This document shows positions 25,545 through 36,900 of a stretch of 48,211 nt of DNA, one piece after another. Numbering within the stretch: position 1 is the stretch's first letter; every line of letters starts with the position of its first letter. The stretch is from the NCBI GenBank assembly GCA_964394795.1, contig CAYMYX010000009.1, positions 1-48,211 of the forward strand, in the 5' to 3' direction. The translations under genes and the position numbers were made by a program. This DNA is from CAYFUF01 sp964394795 (GTDB taxonomy: Bacteria > Bacillota > Clostridia > Tissierellales > Peptoniphilaceae). The notes under the pieces are model-generated. The model did not search any database. It saw only the letters and a program-made list of their open reading frames with translations, and had not been told where the DNA came from.

Positions 25545-26236
25545 TGGCTCGTTTAAACGTAAATCCAACGAGGATGGTCCTCGCTGAGCTGAAAGGTCGC
25601 CTCGCCGTAGCGAAGAATGGTCACAAGCTCCTCAAAGATAAGCAAGATGAGTTGATGCGCCGTTTTATCCTACTGGCAAGGGAGAATCGAGCTGTTAGAA
25701 CAAGGGTGGAAGATGCTTTAAAGAAATCTTTCCAGTCCTTCTCTATGGCCAGCGCGGTGATGAGTCCGGAAATGCTTGAGAATGCCCTGATGAGCTCTAA
25801 GCAAACCTTAGATGTTGACGTGAAGACGACCAATGTCATGAGTGTTCGCTTGCCTAAGTTTTCTTTCCAACGCAGTGCGGTGGAAGGCGAGCAGGATGCA
25901 AGCCCATTTCCTTACGGTTTTGCCCAAACTTCCGCTGAGCTGGATGTTGCCCTCGACGAATTGAACGGGGTAATGGAACAGCTCTTGGAACTGACGGAAA
26001 TCGAGAAGGGCAGCCAGTTGATGGCTGATGAGATTGAGTCGACAAGACGTCGCGTAAATGCTTTGGAGTACCGAACGATACCGGATTTGGAAGAGACAAT
26101 TCGTTATATTCGAATGAAATTGGAAGAAGAAGACAGAGCAACCATATCTAGATTGCTCAAGGTTAAGGATCTGATTACCCAGGTTAAAGAAACCGGGGAA
26201 GTCACCATCGACCGTTTTCTCCAGACGAACGAATAA
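25544..26236 (+). CDS. ntpD: V-type ATPase subunit D (central shaft)
   Basis: 230 residues, GTG start at 25544 overlapping the stop of subunit B by one base. Two long terminal helices (residues 1-75 and about 155-210) form the antiparallel coiled coil of the rotating shaft. The family opening NVNPTRMVLAELKGRLAVAKNGHKLLKDKQDELMRRF and the ETIRRVNALEY-type motif (ESTRRRVNALEYRTIPDLEETIRYI) are clear. Last gene of the operon, followed by a strong terminator. Confidence 0.95.
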   Translation: MARLNVNPTRMVLAELKGRLAVAKNGHKLLKDKQDELMRRFILLARENRAVRTRVEDALKKSFQSFSMASAVMSPEMLENALMSSKQTLDVDVKTTNVMSVRLPKFSFQRSAVEGEQDASPFPYGFAQTSAELDVALDELNGVMEQLLELTEIEKGSQLMADEIESTRRRVNALEYRTIPDLEETIRYIRMKLEEEDRATISRLLKVKDLITQVKETGEVTIDRFLQTNE

Positions 26237-26267
26237 GTTTTTCTACTTTCAATTAAAAACGAACCTA

Positions 26268-26309
26268 ATAGAACCAGCGAGTGTGTAGGCACTCTCTGGT
26301 TCTATTTTT
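26268..26309 (+). terminator. Terminator of the V-ATPase operon
   Basis: ATAGAACCAG-x-GAGTG (from 26268) pairs with CACTC-x-CTGGTTCTAT across TGTAGG, followed by five T in all. Confidence 0.92.
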
Positions 26310-26632
26310 ATGGTATTGTGGAAGCAGAAAGAAAATGTTACAAAACTATTACAGTTCATAGATTATTAATAATTATTAACAGCCTACTGTAGAGTTGCAA
26401 ATTCACAATGCGGTGGTTAAATTAGCTAATATCTGCGTATTGCATCAAATATTTTAAGTAAAAACCTCAGGGTTTTTCTAGAAAATGTTTCTGTCTTAAC
26501 GAAAATTAACAAGGGAACGTTACAATACAACGGATTACCTAATTACACTACAAAATGCGCTAGTTGAGGGTAACTATCTTCTTAATCTATCGCGTTACAA
26601 TACATTCTAAGTTTTTCAATTTGGAGGGATCA
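26310..26632 (+). other. Long AT-rich leader before the FHA/kinase module
   Basis: 323 bases without a gene. It contains a perfect AAAAACC-TCAG-GGTTTTT hairpin (26460-26477) that could act as a weak terminator or attenuator, and an 11-base direct repeat CGTTACAATAC at 26518-26528 and 26593-26603, each with a -10-like TACAAT (26521-26526 and 26596-26601). No known riboswitch was recognised. Confidence 0.4.
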
Positions 26633-27931
26633 ATGGCAAAGTTTAAAGCACAGGTGAAAGACGTTGAGCTATTTGTTCGCGTCAAACTGTCAGGTAAAGA
26701 TCAATTGGTGCATCAAGAACTCGACTATATTGCTAACAGGCCTTTGCGAGGCTTTTTGCGCCCAAGTTACCGGAAGACCCTCTTAGGCCAAGTGATTGAA
26801 TATCGAGGGCCGATGGGTATCAGCATCAGTGAACGCTTAGCCCGCCCCCTTTCCAAATACGATTTTTTCTTCATTATTGCCCAAATCATTGAGGCAACCA
26901 GAAAGCTCATGACAAACAACCTCTTCATGGATAACCTGGTGTTAACCCAAGAGGAAGTCTTTATCAACGAGACGACTAAAGAGCTTCAATTCATTTATCT
27001 TCCTTTAGTTAATAATGTTCTGCCTTCAGACCCGCTCAATTTCATGCGCTCCATCGTTTATGCTTTCAAGACAATGCCAGAAGAGAATCCCGAATATATC
27101 ACTCGTTTCAACATGTTTTTAAACAGCCTCGGTATGTTCAATCCCGAAGCAATCAACGAATATATCAACAGAGAAGACCCACGCATCGTGCCTTTGATTC
27201 GGAAAAACTCGATTGGCCATAGTGGGTTCATGGCCCACGATATTAAGGCCTATTTTGATGCCCAAAACGATGCTGACCAAGCCACAGATATTTTAGGTAG
27301 CGATGGAGACGACGCCACCAATCTCTTGAGCCAAGAGGACGAACCTTCCTACAGCCAACAGTACAATAGGCCAAGTAATCCCCCTCAAGTGGATGACGAC
27401 TACGAGTACGAGGCGACAGGCCTACTGACCGAGGACCCCTTCACCATTGGTGAACTAAACCATATTCAAAACAACGGAGCCCAAGAAAATTTCAGCCAAA
27501 ATAATCAGCCTGGTTTTTTTGCCCAATCCTATACGCCACCCCAAGAAGACCCCTTCTCCGACAATCCGGATGGGACGACGCTCTTGTCTCAAGGGATGAA
27601 CGAGGGTGTCAAGATGGGCAAAGAACCGGTGGATCGGTCGCCCAAGCTGCTTCGCCTGAGCGACAATGAGGTGGTTTCCGTGAACAAGCCAGTCTTCCGC
27701 ATCGGGAAAGAAAAGAGCTATGTGGATTACTTTTTAGGTGACAATTCCGCAATTTCACGCAGCCACGCCGACATCATTACCAGAGGCGACACCTACTATA
27801 TCAGCGACCTTAATTCGAAGAACTTCACTTTCCTCAATGGCATAAAATTGGTTCCAAACCAGGAAACCATCCTCAAGGATGGGGACAAGATCAAGTTTGC
27901 CGACGATGAATTTGTCTTTCTTTGTTCCTAA
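26633..27931 (+). CDS. FHA-domain protein with N-terminal DUF6382-like domain
   Basis: Adaptor that should bind phosphothreonine peptides. Start ATG 26633 behind GGAGGG (26623-26628) gives 432 residues. Residues 1 to about 190 form an uncharacterised alpha/beta domain, of a type often found with FHA in Bacillota (DUF6382-like, from memory). Residues about 195-335 are a low-complexity acidic, Gln/Asn/Pro-rich linker with four copies of a T-x-[IL]-L motif (at Thr218, Thr229, Thr262, Thr315). Residues about 338-430 are the FHA domain, with the phosphothreonine-binding pattern FRIGKE, ISRSHA and DLNSKNFTFLNG. No membrane segment. First gene of the kinase module; PP2C follows 12 bases after the stop. 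Confidence 0.85.
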   Translation: MAKFKAQVKDVELFVRVKLSGKDQLVHQELDYIANRPLRGFLRPSYRKTLLGQVIEYRGPMGISISERLARPLSKYDFFFIIAQIIEATRKLMTNNLFMDNLVLTQEEVFINETTKELQFIYLPLVNNVLPSDPLNFMRSIVYAFKTMPEENPEYITRFNMFLNSLGMFNPEAINEYINREDPRIVPLIRKNSIGHSGFMAHDIKAYFDAQNDADQATDILGSDGDDATNLLSQEDEPSYSQQYNRPSNPPQVDDDYEYEATGLLTEDPFTIGELNHIQNNGAQENFSQNNQPGFFAQSYTPPQEDPFSDNPDGTTLLSQGMNEGVKMGKEPVDRSPKLLRLSDNEVVSVNKPVFRIGKEKSYVDYFLGDNSAISRSHADIITRGDTYYISDLNSKNFTFLNGIKLVPNQETILKDGDKIKFADDEFVFLCS

Positions 27932-27943
27932 GGAGGCCTGAAC

Positions 27944-28702
27944 GTGCACTTTACCGCAACGATTGATACGGATATTGGCAGAAAAGATGTCAACCAGGAT
28001 AGCGTTCTTCTTAAACACGCCCAAACAGGGCACGGAGAAGTCATCTTCCTGGTTGTTTGTGATGGATTGGGTGGTCTTAAAATGGGCGAGGTGGCAAGTT
28101 CGACGGTTGTTCGAGCTTTTGCCGACTGGTTTGACAAGGACCTACCTAAGGAACTCCAACGATTGGATATGGGCATCATTGGCCACAAGATGGATCTTCT
28201 ACTCAAGGAGTTGAACAGCAGAATTTTGCAGTATGGATCTGACCATCAGGTGACGTTGGGAACCACATTTACCTGCCTCCTCCTCATTGGCGAAGAGCTC
28301 CTCATCATTCACGTCGGAGATTCGAGAGTCTATCACATCAGAGAGAATATTGAACAGCTTACGGTGGACCATACTTTTGTTGCCAGAGAAATTGCCAGAG
28401 GCAATATGACTGTCGAGCAAGCGAAAGTTGACCGCAGAAGAAACACCCTCCTCCAATGCGTAGGGGCTTCTCCAAACTTACAACCCCAAATTATTCACGG
28501 CAAGACTAAGAAGGGAACTTACCTTCTCTGTTCGGATGGCTTCCGCCATGAAGTGACAGGCAAAGAGATGGTTGAGTACTTCTCGCCGGAGAATTTGAAA
28601 GATAAACAAATCATGCATAACCACGCTAGGACGCTCATGCACCTAGCCAAGGAGCGTAGGGAAAGGGACAACATCTCTGTGGCTCTGGTCAAGGTAGAAT
28701 AG
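27944..28702 (+). CDS. PP2C-type Ser/Thr protein phosphatase
   Basis: Metal-dependent phosphatase expected to reverse the action of the adjacent kinase. 252 residues with a GTG start at 27944 behind AGGAGG (27931-27936). PP2C motifs in order: D-x-G-x...NQDS (residues 8-20), DGLGG (metal Asp, about residue 41), TTFTCLLL, HVGDSRVYHIR, DHTFV, LLCSDGF and the C-terminal metal motif RDNISVALV. The size equals that of PrpC/Stp1, the partner of PASTA kinases. Soluble. 7 bases separate it from the kinase gene. Confidence 0.93.
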   Translation: MHFTATIDTDIGRKDVNQDSVLLKHAQTGHGEVIFLVVCDGLGGLKMGEVASSTVVRAFADWFDKDLPKELQRLDMGIIGHKMDLLLKELNSRILQYGSDHQVTLGTTFTCLLLIGEELLIIHVGDSRVYHIRENIEQLTVDHTFVAREIARGNMTVEQAKVDRRRNTLLQCVGASPNLQPQIIHGKTKKGTYLLCSDGFRHEVTGKEMVEYFSPENLKDKQIMHNHARTLMHLAKERRERDNISVALVKVE

Positions 28703-28709
28703 AGGCGCC

Positions 28710-30401
28710 ATGGCAAGTATAGGAAACATTATTGACGGAAAATACGAAATACTGAAAGAGATTGGCCGAGGCGGTATGTCTATCGTCTATTTGGCCATGG
28801 ACAAGAGACTAAATAAACAGTGGGCGATCAAGCAGATTCGTAAGAAGGGCAAGGACGCCAACGACGAGATTATCGTCAACAGTTTGATTGCGGAAGCCAA
28901 CATGATGAAACGGTTGGACCACCCGGCTTTACCAAGAATCGTCGATATCATCGACACAGGGGACACCATCTATATCGTCATGGACTACATCGAAGGCGAA
29001 TCTTTGGATAAGGTCCTCTTCGAATATGGGGCTCAACCGGAAGAGTTGGTCCTCGATTGGGCAAAGCAGCTTTGCGACGCCTTATCCTACCTCCATGCTC
29101 AAAAGCCACCTATCATTTATCGGGACATGAAACCAGCCAACGTCATGTTAAAACCGGAAGGCAACTTGAAGATTATTGATTTTGGTATCGCGAGAGAATA
29201 CAAGGATGATGTCCTAGCAGACACCACCATCCTAGGAACAAACGGCTACGCCGCTCCCGAGCAATACGGGGCAAGGCAGACGGATGCGAGAACAGACATC
29301 TACGGTCTTGGCATGACCATGCACAATCTTCTGACAGGTATCGACCCTAGACCAAAAGATTACGTGTATGCTCCTGTACGTCAGTGGAATCCACAGCTTT
29401 CTGAAGGTATCGAAATCATCATCGACAAGTGTACGGCTCCCGCCATGGAGAATCGCTACCAGAATGCCAACGAGCTCATGTATGACCTGGAGCATCCCGA
29501 CCTCATTACCAAGGATTACAAAAGGACTCAGAAGAGGCGGTTCACAGGTTTTGCTGTAGCCGCAGGTTTAGCCGGCCTCCTCTTCTTAACCGGCCTTGGT
29601 ACCCGCGTGTGGGCAACCAGCATCAACAACAACGACTACGACAAACTGGTCAACGTTATTCCTTCCACCGATTTAGACAGCAAGGTGGACAGCTACGAGA
29701 AGGCAATTTCGATCTATCCCGCAAACATCACCGCCTACCAACGAATCCTGGAAGCCTACGAGGACAGTGGTCAATTCGGCAAGGAGGAGAGCGATCTCTT
29801 TCTCGCTGTATTCAATGCCAACAGGGAAAGCTTCGATCAGACCAGTCCAGATCTAGCCGAGCTCAATTACAAGCTAGGTATGATGTATTTTAACTATTAC
29901 TCCGAAGGTGGGGAGCTGGCCAATCTGTCAACACGAATCCAGAAGGCCTATCCTTTCTTTGAAGCGAACTTTATCAACGATAATATCGAGGGCGGTTTTA
30001 CCAACCAAGACCTCTCCGATTGTTACTATCAAATTTGTTCCTTCTACCGAAAGTACATCTTGAATTCCACGACCGTAGAGGAAGCATCCAAAGCAGATTA
30101 CGACAATTTGTTGGACCAGATTGACGAGACGATTGAAACCATCAAGACTGCCGGCGCCTATGACCAGCTGAGCCTATACAACGGTGTGTTTATGCTACTG
30201 AATGATCAGAGGTCGAATATGGCCTCCACCGGAGTTGAAGAAGACCGCCTCTATGATCTACTGACGAGAATAACGGACAACGCGGCAAGCCTAGTCGTCC
30301 AAAAACCTCAGTCCCAGGCACTACAAGAAGAGATTCTAGCTAACGTCGATGAGACCGTCCAATCCATCCATCGCAGCTATAACAATGTGAAGGAGCGTTA
30401 G
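28710..30401 (+). CDS. Transmembrane Ser/Thr protein kinase without PASTA domains
   Basis: 563 residues. The N-terminal Hanks-type kinase domain (residues about 10-260) has the glycine-rich loop GRGGMSIVY, Lys41 (AIKQI), catalytic Asp139 in YRDMKPANVM (Tyr replacing the usual His), Asp157-Phe-Gly, and an activation loop with Thr172-Thr-Ile-Leu before GTNGYAAPEQYG. One membrane helix lies at about 278-299, after a basic KRTQKRR stretch. The outside part (about 300-563) is helical, with TPR-like spacing (YEKAISIYPANITAYQRILEAYEDSG), not PASTA repeats, so the signal sensed is probably different from PrkC's muropeptides. It sits between the phosphatase and a small membrane protein, with 1 base before the latter. 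Confidence 0.92.
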   Translation: MASIGNIIDGKYEILKEIGRGGMSIVYLAMDKRLNKQWAIKQIRKKGKDANDEIIVNSLIAEANMMKRLDHPALPRIVDIIDTGDTIYIVMDYIEGESLDKVLFEYGAQPEELVLDWAKQLCDALSYLHAQKPPIIYRDMKPANVMLKPEGNLKIIDFGIAREYKDDVLADTTILGTNGYAAPEQYGARQTDARTDIYGLGMTMHNLLTGIDPRPKDYVYAPVRQWNPQLSEGIEIIIDKCTAPAMENRYQNANELMYDLEHPDLITKDYKRTQKRRFTGFAVAAGLAGLLFLTGLGTRVWATSINNNDYDKLVNVIPSTDLDSKVDSYEKAISIYPANITAYQRILEAYEDSGQFGKEESDLFLAVFNANRESFDQTSPDLAELNYKLGMMYFNYYSEGGELANLSTRIQKAYPFFEANFINDNIEGGFTNQDLSDCYYQICSFYRKYILNSTTVEEASKADYDNLLDQIDETIETIKTAGAYDQLSLYNGVFMLLNDQRSNMASTGVEEDRLYDLLTRITDNAASLVVQKPQSQALQEEILANVDETVQSIHRSYNNVKER

Positions 30402-30402
30402 G

Positions 30403-30867
30403 ATGGCAGAAACATTAAATGCAATTTCGGTTGCCAGTTTAATCCTAGGTGTAGTCTTCCTCTTCATCGCCGTATACCTGTGGTTCCACTTCGACATCCC
30501 CACCATCTTTGGTGATTTGACCGGAAGAACCGCAAAGAAATCCATCGCCAAGTTCCGCGAGGAGAATACCAAATCCTCCTACAGCGGCTACCACAGACCT
30601 TCGGCCAATGACAATCGCGCCTCCCTCACCAAAGAGATGCAAACCAAACAAAAATATGGAGGCTACGGTGGTGAACAAGTGACCGAACTCCTAGATGATG
30701 ATAGCCCCTCAAGGGTAATGGAAGAGACCACACTCCTGACAGCACCAAGTCTAGAAGAAAAGAAAACAGATACAGAGATTGGAAAGGTTAGGGAAGCAAG
30801 CTCCTCGGATTCCTTTGTCATTCTCGAAGAGAGCATGTTAACCGAGACCCAAGAAGTAATAGAGTAA
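30403..30867 (+). CDS. Small membrane protein with cytoplasmic T-x-L-L motifs (candidate kinase substrate)
   Basis: 154 residues; one N-terminal membrane helix (residues about 8-29, VASLILGVVFLFIAVYLWF), followed by a basic stretch (GRTAKKSIAKF) and a long, probably disordered acidic tail. The charge pattern places the tail in the cytoplasm. The tail contains VTELLDDD (Thr94) and ETTLLTAP (Thr109/110), the same T-x-L-L pattern that occurs four times in the FHA linker and once in the kinase activation loop. No family recognised. Its gene begins 1 base after the kinase stop, so it is translationally tied to it. Role as phosphorylated docking protein for the FHA adaptor is inference. Confidence 0.7.
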   Translation: MAETLNAISVASLILGVVFLFIAVYLWFHFDIPTIFGDLTGRTAKKSIAKFREENTKSSYSGYHRPSANDNRASLTKEMQTKQKYGGYGGEQVTELLDDDSPSRVMEETTLLTAPSLEEKKTDTEIGKVREASSSDSFVILEESMLTETQEVIE

Positions 30868-30900
30868 GGACTTATCGATTTTACGATTATGGAGGAAATG

Positions 30901-33900
30901 ATGAAGATTAGTTTCAACAAAGAGAAAAGAGGTTTAGCCCTCTTTCTTGCCCTACTTATTTTGCTCACGGCGATACCTTTCCAAGCTTTTGTAAAGGCTC
31001 AAACAACTGATATTACCGTGACCGTAGTAGACCAAGAAAATGCGCCTGTAGTTGGTGCAATCGTCGACTATACCATTACGGCTAAAGAAGATATTATCAA
31101 CCCCGAAGATCCAGAAGGGCTTGAAATCTTGTATGAGCTAGGCGCAGAAGTAGACGCAGGATCAGTCACAACCGACAACGACGGTACAGCCACCTTAACG
31201 ACCCCGGATAAGTTTTTCCCAAATCTCTTAGATTTCAACTATATTGTTACCGGAGAGAATGTGGTGCAAGTACAGGATTCAGTTCTCCTATTGCCATCTA
31301 ATACAATTTCAGTCATTGTCGAAGTTCCGGTGGACCCTAATGCAATTGAGATTACTGGTGTTGACCAAGAACTGATTAATGGCGAAGCGCCAGCCTTTGC
31401 ACTTTCAAGGGATTTAAAAACTCTTGAAACTATTGCCTTCACTATATATGAAGAAGATGGCGATGTTTACAACAGTCTTATATTGCAAAAAAATATACCT
31501 GTCATCAAAACACCAGGAACCTACACTATTGATGTAAAAATATATGATATATCTGGACTAGTAGAATCTGCTACAGTTACAACAGTTATCCGCGAAGGCA
31601 CTATTAACGAGAATGAATTCAGCTGGGTACTGCTCCCAGGAATGGATGCATATAGCGTTACTAAGGGGACAAACGCAAGCTTTCCATATGACGGACAGGA
31701 TCATGCGGCAATCGAAGTAGAAGTCCCTGATTGGGCAAGAGTTTATTACCGTCTTCATAATGACGACGGGACTTTAGGAGAAGAACAACGAAATGTACCA
31801 TATGTTAGAGATGTTGGAACATACACTTTTGATTTAATCATCACGCGATACGGATATGCGGATTTTGTTCGTACGGTTACGATCACGGTCAACGAAGGTA
31901 TACTAGCAAGCGAGTTAACCGCTTTAACTGTTCGCTCCTCCTACGACGGCAACGAAAAAGAACTGTTTAGGCTTTCTGGAGACAATTTTAGAAGAGGCGA
32001 TGACATCTTCTACACTATTCGCCGAACCGATCCCAATGGTGTGGTCAGTGTGTTTGCTACAAATCAAGGTGGCGAACCCTTAGGCGTTAACGATAGTTTT
32101 CCAAGAGCAAGCGAGGTTGGCTTCTACGAGATCGATCTTGAAGTGAAGAGGAATAACTACGTCACTAAAGCGGTTAGTTTCGTAGAGCCTGTTTATTCGG
32201 ATAATCAAACAAGAGTCAAGGTCGAAAATGATGAAGTGATGGTTGCTCTTGGTAATGAATATGCAATCATCGCTCCAACAAGCGTCAATTTACAATTTAT
32301 AGATGATGAGAACAATGAGGATAACCGTTTCATCAATTTTGATTCAACAGCGGGATCTGAGCGAAACGGCTATGACTTTTCAGCAGAGATAATTCACACG
32401 AATTTGACGCAGAATCACAACCCTCAAATCAAGTACCGCTTTACTGCCCTTGAGTTATCCTCGGCGCCAATCAATGAACTGATTCAGCCAAGAGACGGAT
32501 TGGCAACAAAAGAACAACTTGAAGCTGGAATCGATACGGCAGATATGGTTATCCTGCAACCGGGCGCTTTCACCGTGACGGCTTATACGGTCGAGGAAGA
32601 CGGCTCTATCTATTACCCAGCAAGCAAAAGCGTGAATATTTACGCTTCACTATCAGAGGTAGAAGCTAACTTTATCGAGTTCCGGCGTCCAGTCGTTGAG
32701 TACACGCTAAGCACGCAAACGACAGCATCAACTCAACGAGTTTCCTTAATCAATCCGAATATGAGTGGAATGACCGATCCAAGATATTTGAGCTATAGTT
32801 TCGAGCTACCCGGAACTGGCGAAAAGACAAACTATTACGCAGGACTTGAAATTGATGAAGTAACCGGAGTCGTATCAGTCGTTGATTATGATGATTTGGG
32901 CCATGCGATGTTCCAACAATTCTTAGATGATCCCGCAAACTTCACCGGTTTCGATGTGACTGTTTATGCCCACCGTGAAGAATTTTCTTTTGACGTCGGC
33001 GGAAGACGTCAAGTATTTGCTCTAGAGGAAGAAGAGAGATATACGTTAAAGATTAACTATGGCCCTATTCCTAGTGAAATCAAGGCATCTGGCGCATATG
33101 TCGTTTCGCCTCAAAGCACGAACGGTTGGTACACTAAGAATGAAACCATTACGGTGAGCCTAGTGGCTGAGCCGGAAGTACCGTTAACGTATGAAATTGG
33201 CCATATCGGGGCTAACCCAAATGATGATGCGGACTTCACTCATCAATTGGTCTACACCGAGCCAACACCGCTAGCCTATGCTCATACGCTTAAGGACGGA
33301 ATTGTTTCTGCGCCCGTCCCTATCACAGAGGTGAAAATTGATAGTGAAGCGCCAACCAATCTAGATATGTCTTACAGTGTGGACCTGTTCCATGGTGTTG
33401 ATTTTACCGAGTTTACTGCACCAATAACCCTCTTCTATAACGCGACGATTTTAAACGACGACCTAGGTGAAGCAGCGGTTATTACTTTCTATGCTGATGA
33501 CGTAACATCAGGAGTCAAAGAGTTTAACTACACATTCACGCCAGGTGAAGATGCCAAGGCATCGGACAATCCTGTTCGAACGGGTACGGTTCCTGCTGAA
33601 CGGATTGGTGATACCGATAGCTATCAAGGAAAATTATCTTTACCATTGGCTGAGATTGCCAATTTACAGTACAACGGAACGTTCTCTTTCACAGCTAAAG
33701 ACGTTGCTGGATCTGTAAGCGAAGTCTTCAATGACCTCGGTCGTGAAATCACTGTAATAGTGGACTCCCTTAACCCTGTGGCGAAGATTAATTATTATGG
33801 ATATGGGATGAATCCTGATTACGACGGAGCTGCAGCTGATCCAGATATACTATACTCTCGTGATTGGGTAGTAGCAGAAGTCGAAATGAAGGAAGCGAAC

Positions 33901-36900
33901 TTCTATCCTGAAGACGTTGTAATCCGTGCTACGAAAGACGGCGAGGAGATCGAGCTCCAAGATATCGTTTGGGATGACAATCCATATGACAGCAGGGAAA
34001 GCTTGAAAGGCGACGACAAGCACTTTGGCGATCTAACTGTTCGTCCAAATGGCGAATACACCATCGATGTCAGCTACACTGATCGCTCAAGAAATGAGAA
34101 GGTTTCCTTATCCACAAAAACTATCATTGTCGATGATACCGCACCAAGCTATACCATGGTTCAGAACCAAGATTATTCGACCACCTTCACCTTTGTGGAA
34201 GAAAACTTTGTTCCTGAAGATATCGTAGTAAATGTTTCCGCAACCCGCCTTGATGGATCAGCGGTTGAAAATCCAACAGATGTCCAAGATATTCTGCAAA
34301 ATGGCGAATGGCAGACGACTGATGGTATTACTCATACGCTAACCATTAGGGATTATGTGGATGGCAACTATGTAATTTCCGTTTCTTATACAGACCCTGC
34401 CGGTAATCCAGCCCCACAGGAAGAAGATATCACGTTCACTCAGGATAATACTCCACCTAGTGAAGTGGAGATTAGTTACAGCCAGCCAATTACAGAATCA
34501 CCTTATAACGGATTATTGTATCGGTTCTATGACAATGCGCCTGGTGTAACAATAACTTTTAGAGCTAGTGATGAAATTTCAGGTGTGACCAATTATGAGT
34601 GGCGTTACATCCAAGAACCAACCGCAAGTGGAGTCAATAGAGGATCGTTTTTCCAACCAACACTAAATATAGAAGAATCTAACGGTATCTATGCAACATC
34701 AAGCATACTATTACCTGCTGATTTTACTGGAGAATACCGTGGCCACATAGAAGTTAGAGCAGTCGATAATTTTGGCAATAAACTTCCAGCGTTCACCATT
34801 GAAGATATAAATCGATTTGTAGTGGACACGATTGCGCCAGTAGGCAGCTTTACAGATGCTCAATCCGTTCGTGAGCATAACGCAACATCCTATTATAACG
34901 ACACGTATACTGCTGAATATACAGTTAACGAAGCAAACTTCTTCCCAGCAGATCCAAGATTTACCGTGAGCCGAGCTGATGGAGCAAGACAGGTCCAAAG
35001 TGCAAATTGGACGAGTAATGGCGACATTCATACCGCTAGCTTTGCATCAAATGGCGATGGTATTTACCAGCTGTACCTCGACTACACTGACCGTTCAGGC
35101 AATGTTATGGATTCGTTGGATAGCGGCCGCATCATCGTCGATACGGTGGATCCTGTCATCAACGTGAGCTACAACAACAATGCGGTTCAAAGTACACTCA
35201 ATGGTCGTGACTACTATGGTTCGAGCAGAACCGCGACGGTGACGATTACGGAGAGAAACTTCAATGCTGCGGATGTGGATTTGAGAATTACGGCGACAGA
35301 TGTCAGTGGGCAACCATTGAATGTGGCTAACTATGTGTCTCAATCCGGATGGTCAAGTTCGGGCGATGTTCACACGATGACCATCAACTATTTTGGCGAT
35401 GCTAACTATACCTTTGATATTGATTACACCGACTTGGCGGAAAATCCAGCAGCAGACTATGCGATGGATAACTTCGCAGTGGATGCAACGAATCCAACGG
35501 ACTTGACGGTAAGCTACAGCGGTTCGCTGATGAGTACGATAAGTAACTACTCATATTACAACAGTATGATTACTGTAACAATCAGTGCGACGGATAGCAC
35601 AGCCGGTATTGAAAGCTTCGAGTACAGCTATATTAACGCGGCGAATGTGAGCTCGGTGAATGGCCAGCTTCTGAATCAATTGTTGTCATCGGCAAATATC
35701 ACCTATAGCAATGGAGGAAGAATTGCTACAGCAACCTTTATGATTCCAAGGTCTGCTTTAGGCGTCGGCAACCAATTCAATGGTAATGTCGAGTTCTTTG
35801 CACGAGATCGGTCCCAGAATACGAGCCAGTTGAGGGATGGCCAACGATTGATCGTAGACAATATCTCCCCAACCAGCAATATTTCCTACAATGAAGCATA
35901 CACAATCGATGATGATGTCCATTACTATGCGAATGACATCGTCGCAACGATTGAGATTAATGAAGCGAATTTTGATGCCAATGATGTTGTCGTCAATGTA
36001 ACGAAGGACGGAGTGAGAAGCACGGTTACGGCTAATTGGTCTTCAACTTCGACGGACCACCACGTGGGCACGTTGACCTTGAGTGGGGACGGAAGCTACG
36101 TGATTGAAGTGTCTTACCGTGACAAGTCTGGCAACACAATGCAAAGCTATCAATCAAATACGATGTTGATTGATACGACGATCGAAGCACCAAAGATTCT
36201 GTTCAACGGACAAGATGGAAACGGTAAGGCCTTCCAAGGCGATGTCGTTCCATCGATTGAACTTGTGGATCTAAACTTTGACACTTATGAAATAACCTTG
36301 ACGCGTGACCGTTACGGCGTTCGCGGGGAAGACGTGACCGACAAGTTCTTGTCTGGCGGATTGCAACTCAATGAAGAGGGCGCTTTCGCCAGCTTCGATA
36401 CCTTCGAGAAAGTTCGTGAGAATGACGGTATCTATACTTTGACGGTAACCATCGTGGATAAGGCAGGTAATACTGCAACAGAAACGGTTACCTTCTCGAT
36501 TAACCGGTTTGGTTCGGTCTACAAGTATGGAAGCTACCTCAGCGACTTGATTGCCAACGGTGGTCGCACGGTGAAGGCAGTGGATGAGGATATTGAACTC
36601 CTTGAAGTCAATCCGGACAAGATTAAGAGCGGTAGCGTAAAGGTAACGATCACTCGCGACGGTAAACCTTTAGAAGATGTAATCTATGACTTTGTTGTGG
36701 TAGAAAACACGGTAGCCGTTATCGGCGAAAGTGGCTGGTACGAGTACCGCTACGTCATCAGCAAGGACAACTTTAAAGAGGATGGTGTCTACAAGATTAC
36801 GATTAGCTCTGTGGATGAAGCGGGTAATACGCCAGAGAACGCCACCCAAAATCAGGAGATTATCTTTACGGTAGACAATACACCCCCTGAGATTACGAGC

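Noticed and set aside
26460..26477. Hairpin before the FHA gene as a riboswitch
   Set aside because: Only a 7-bp stem with a 4-base loop; no match to the c-di-AMP, c-di-GMP or other riboswitch cores I can recall.
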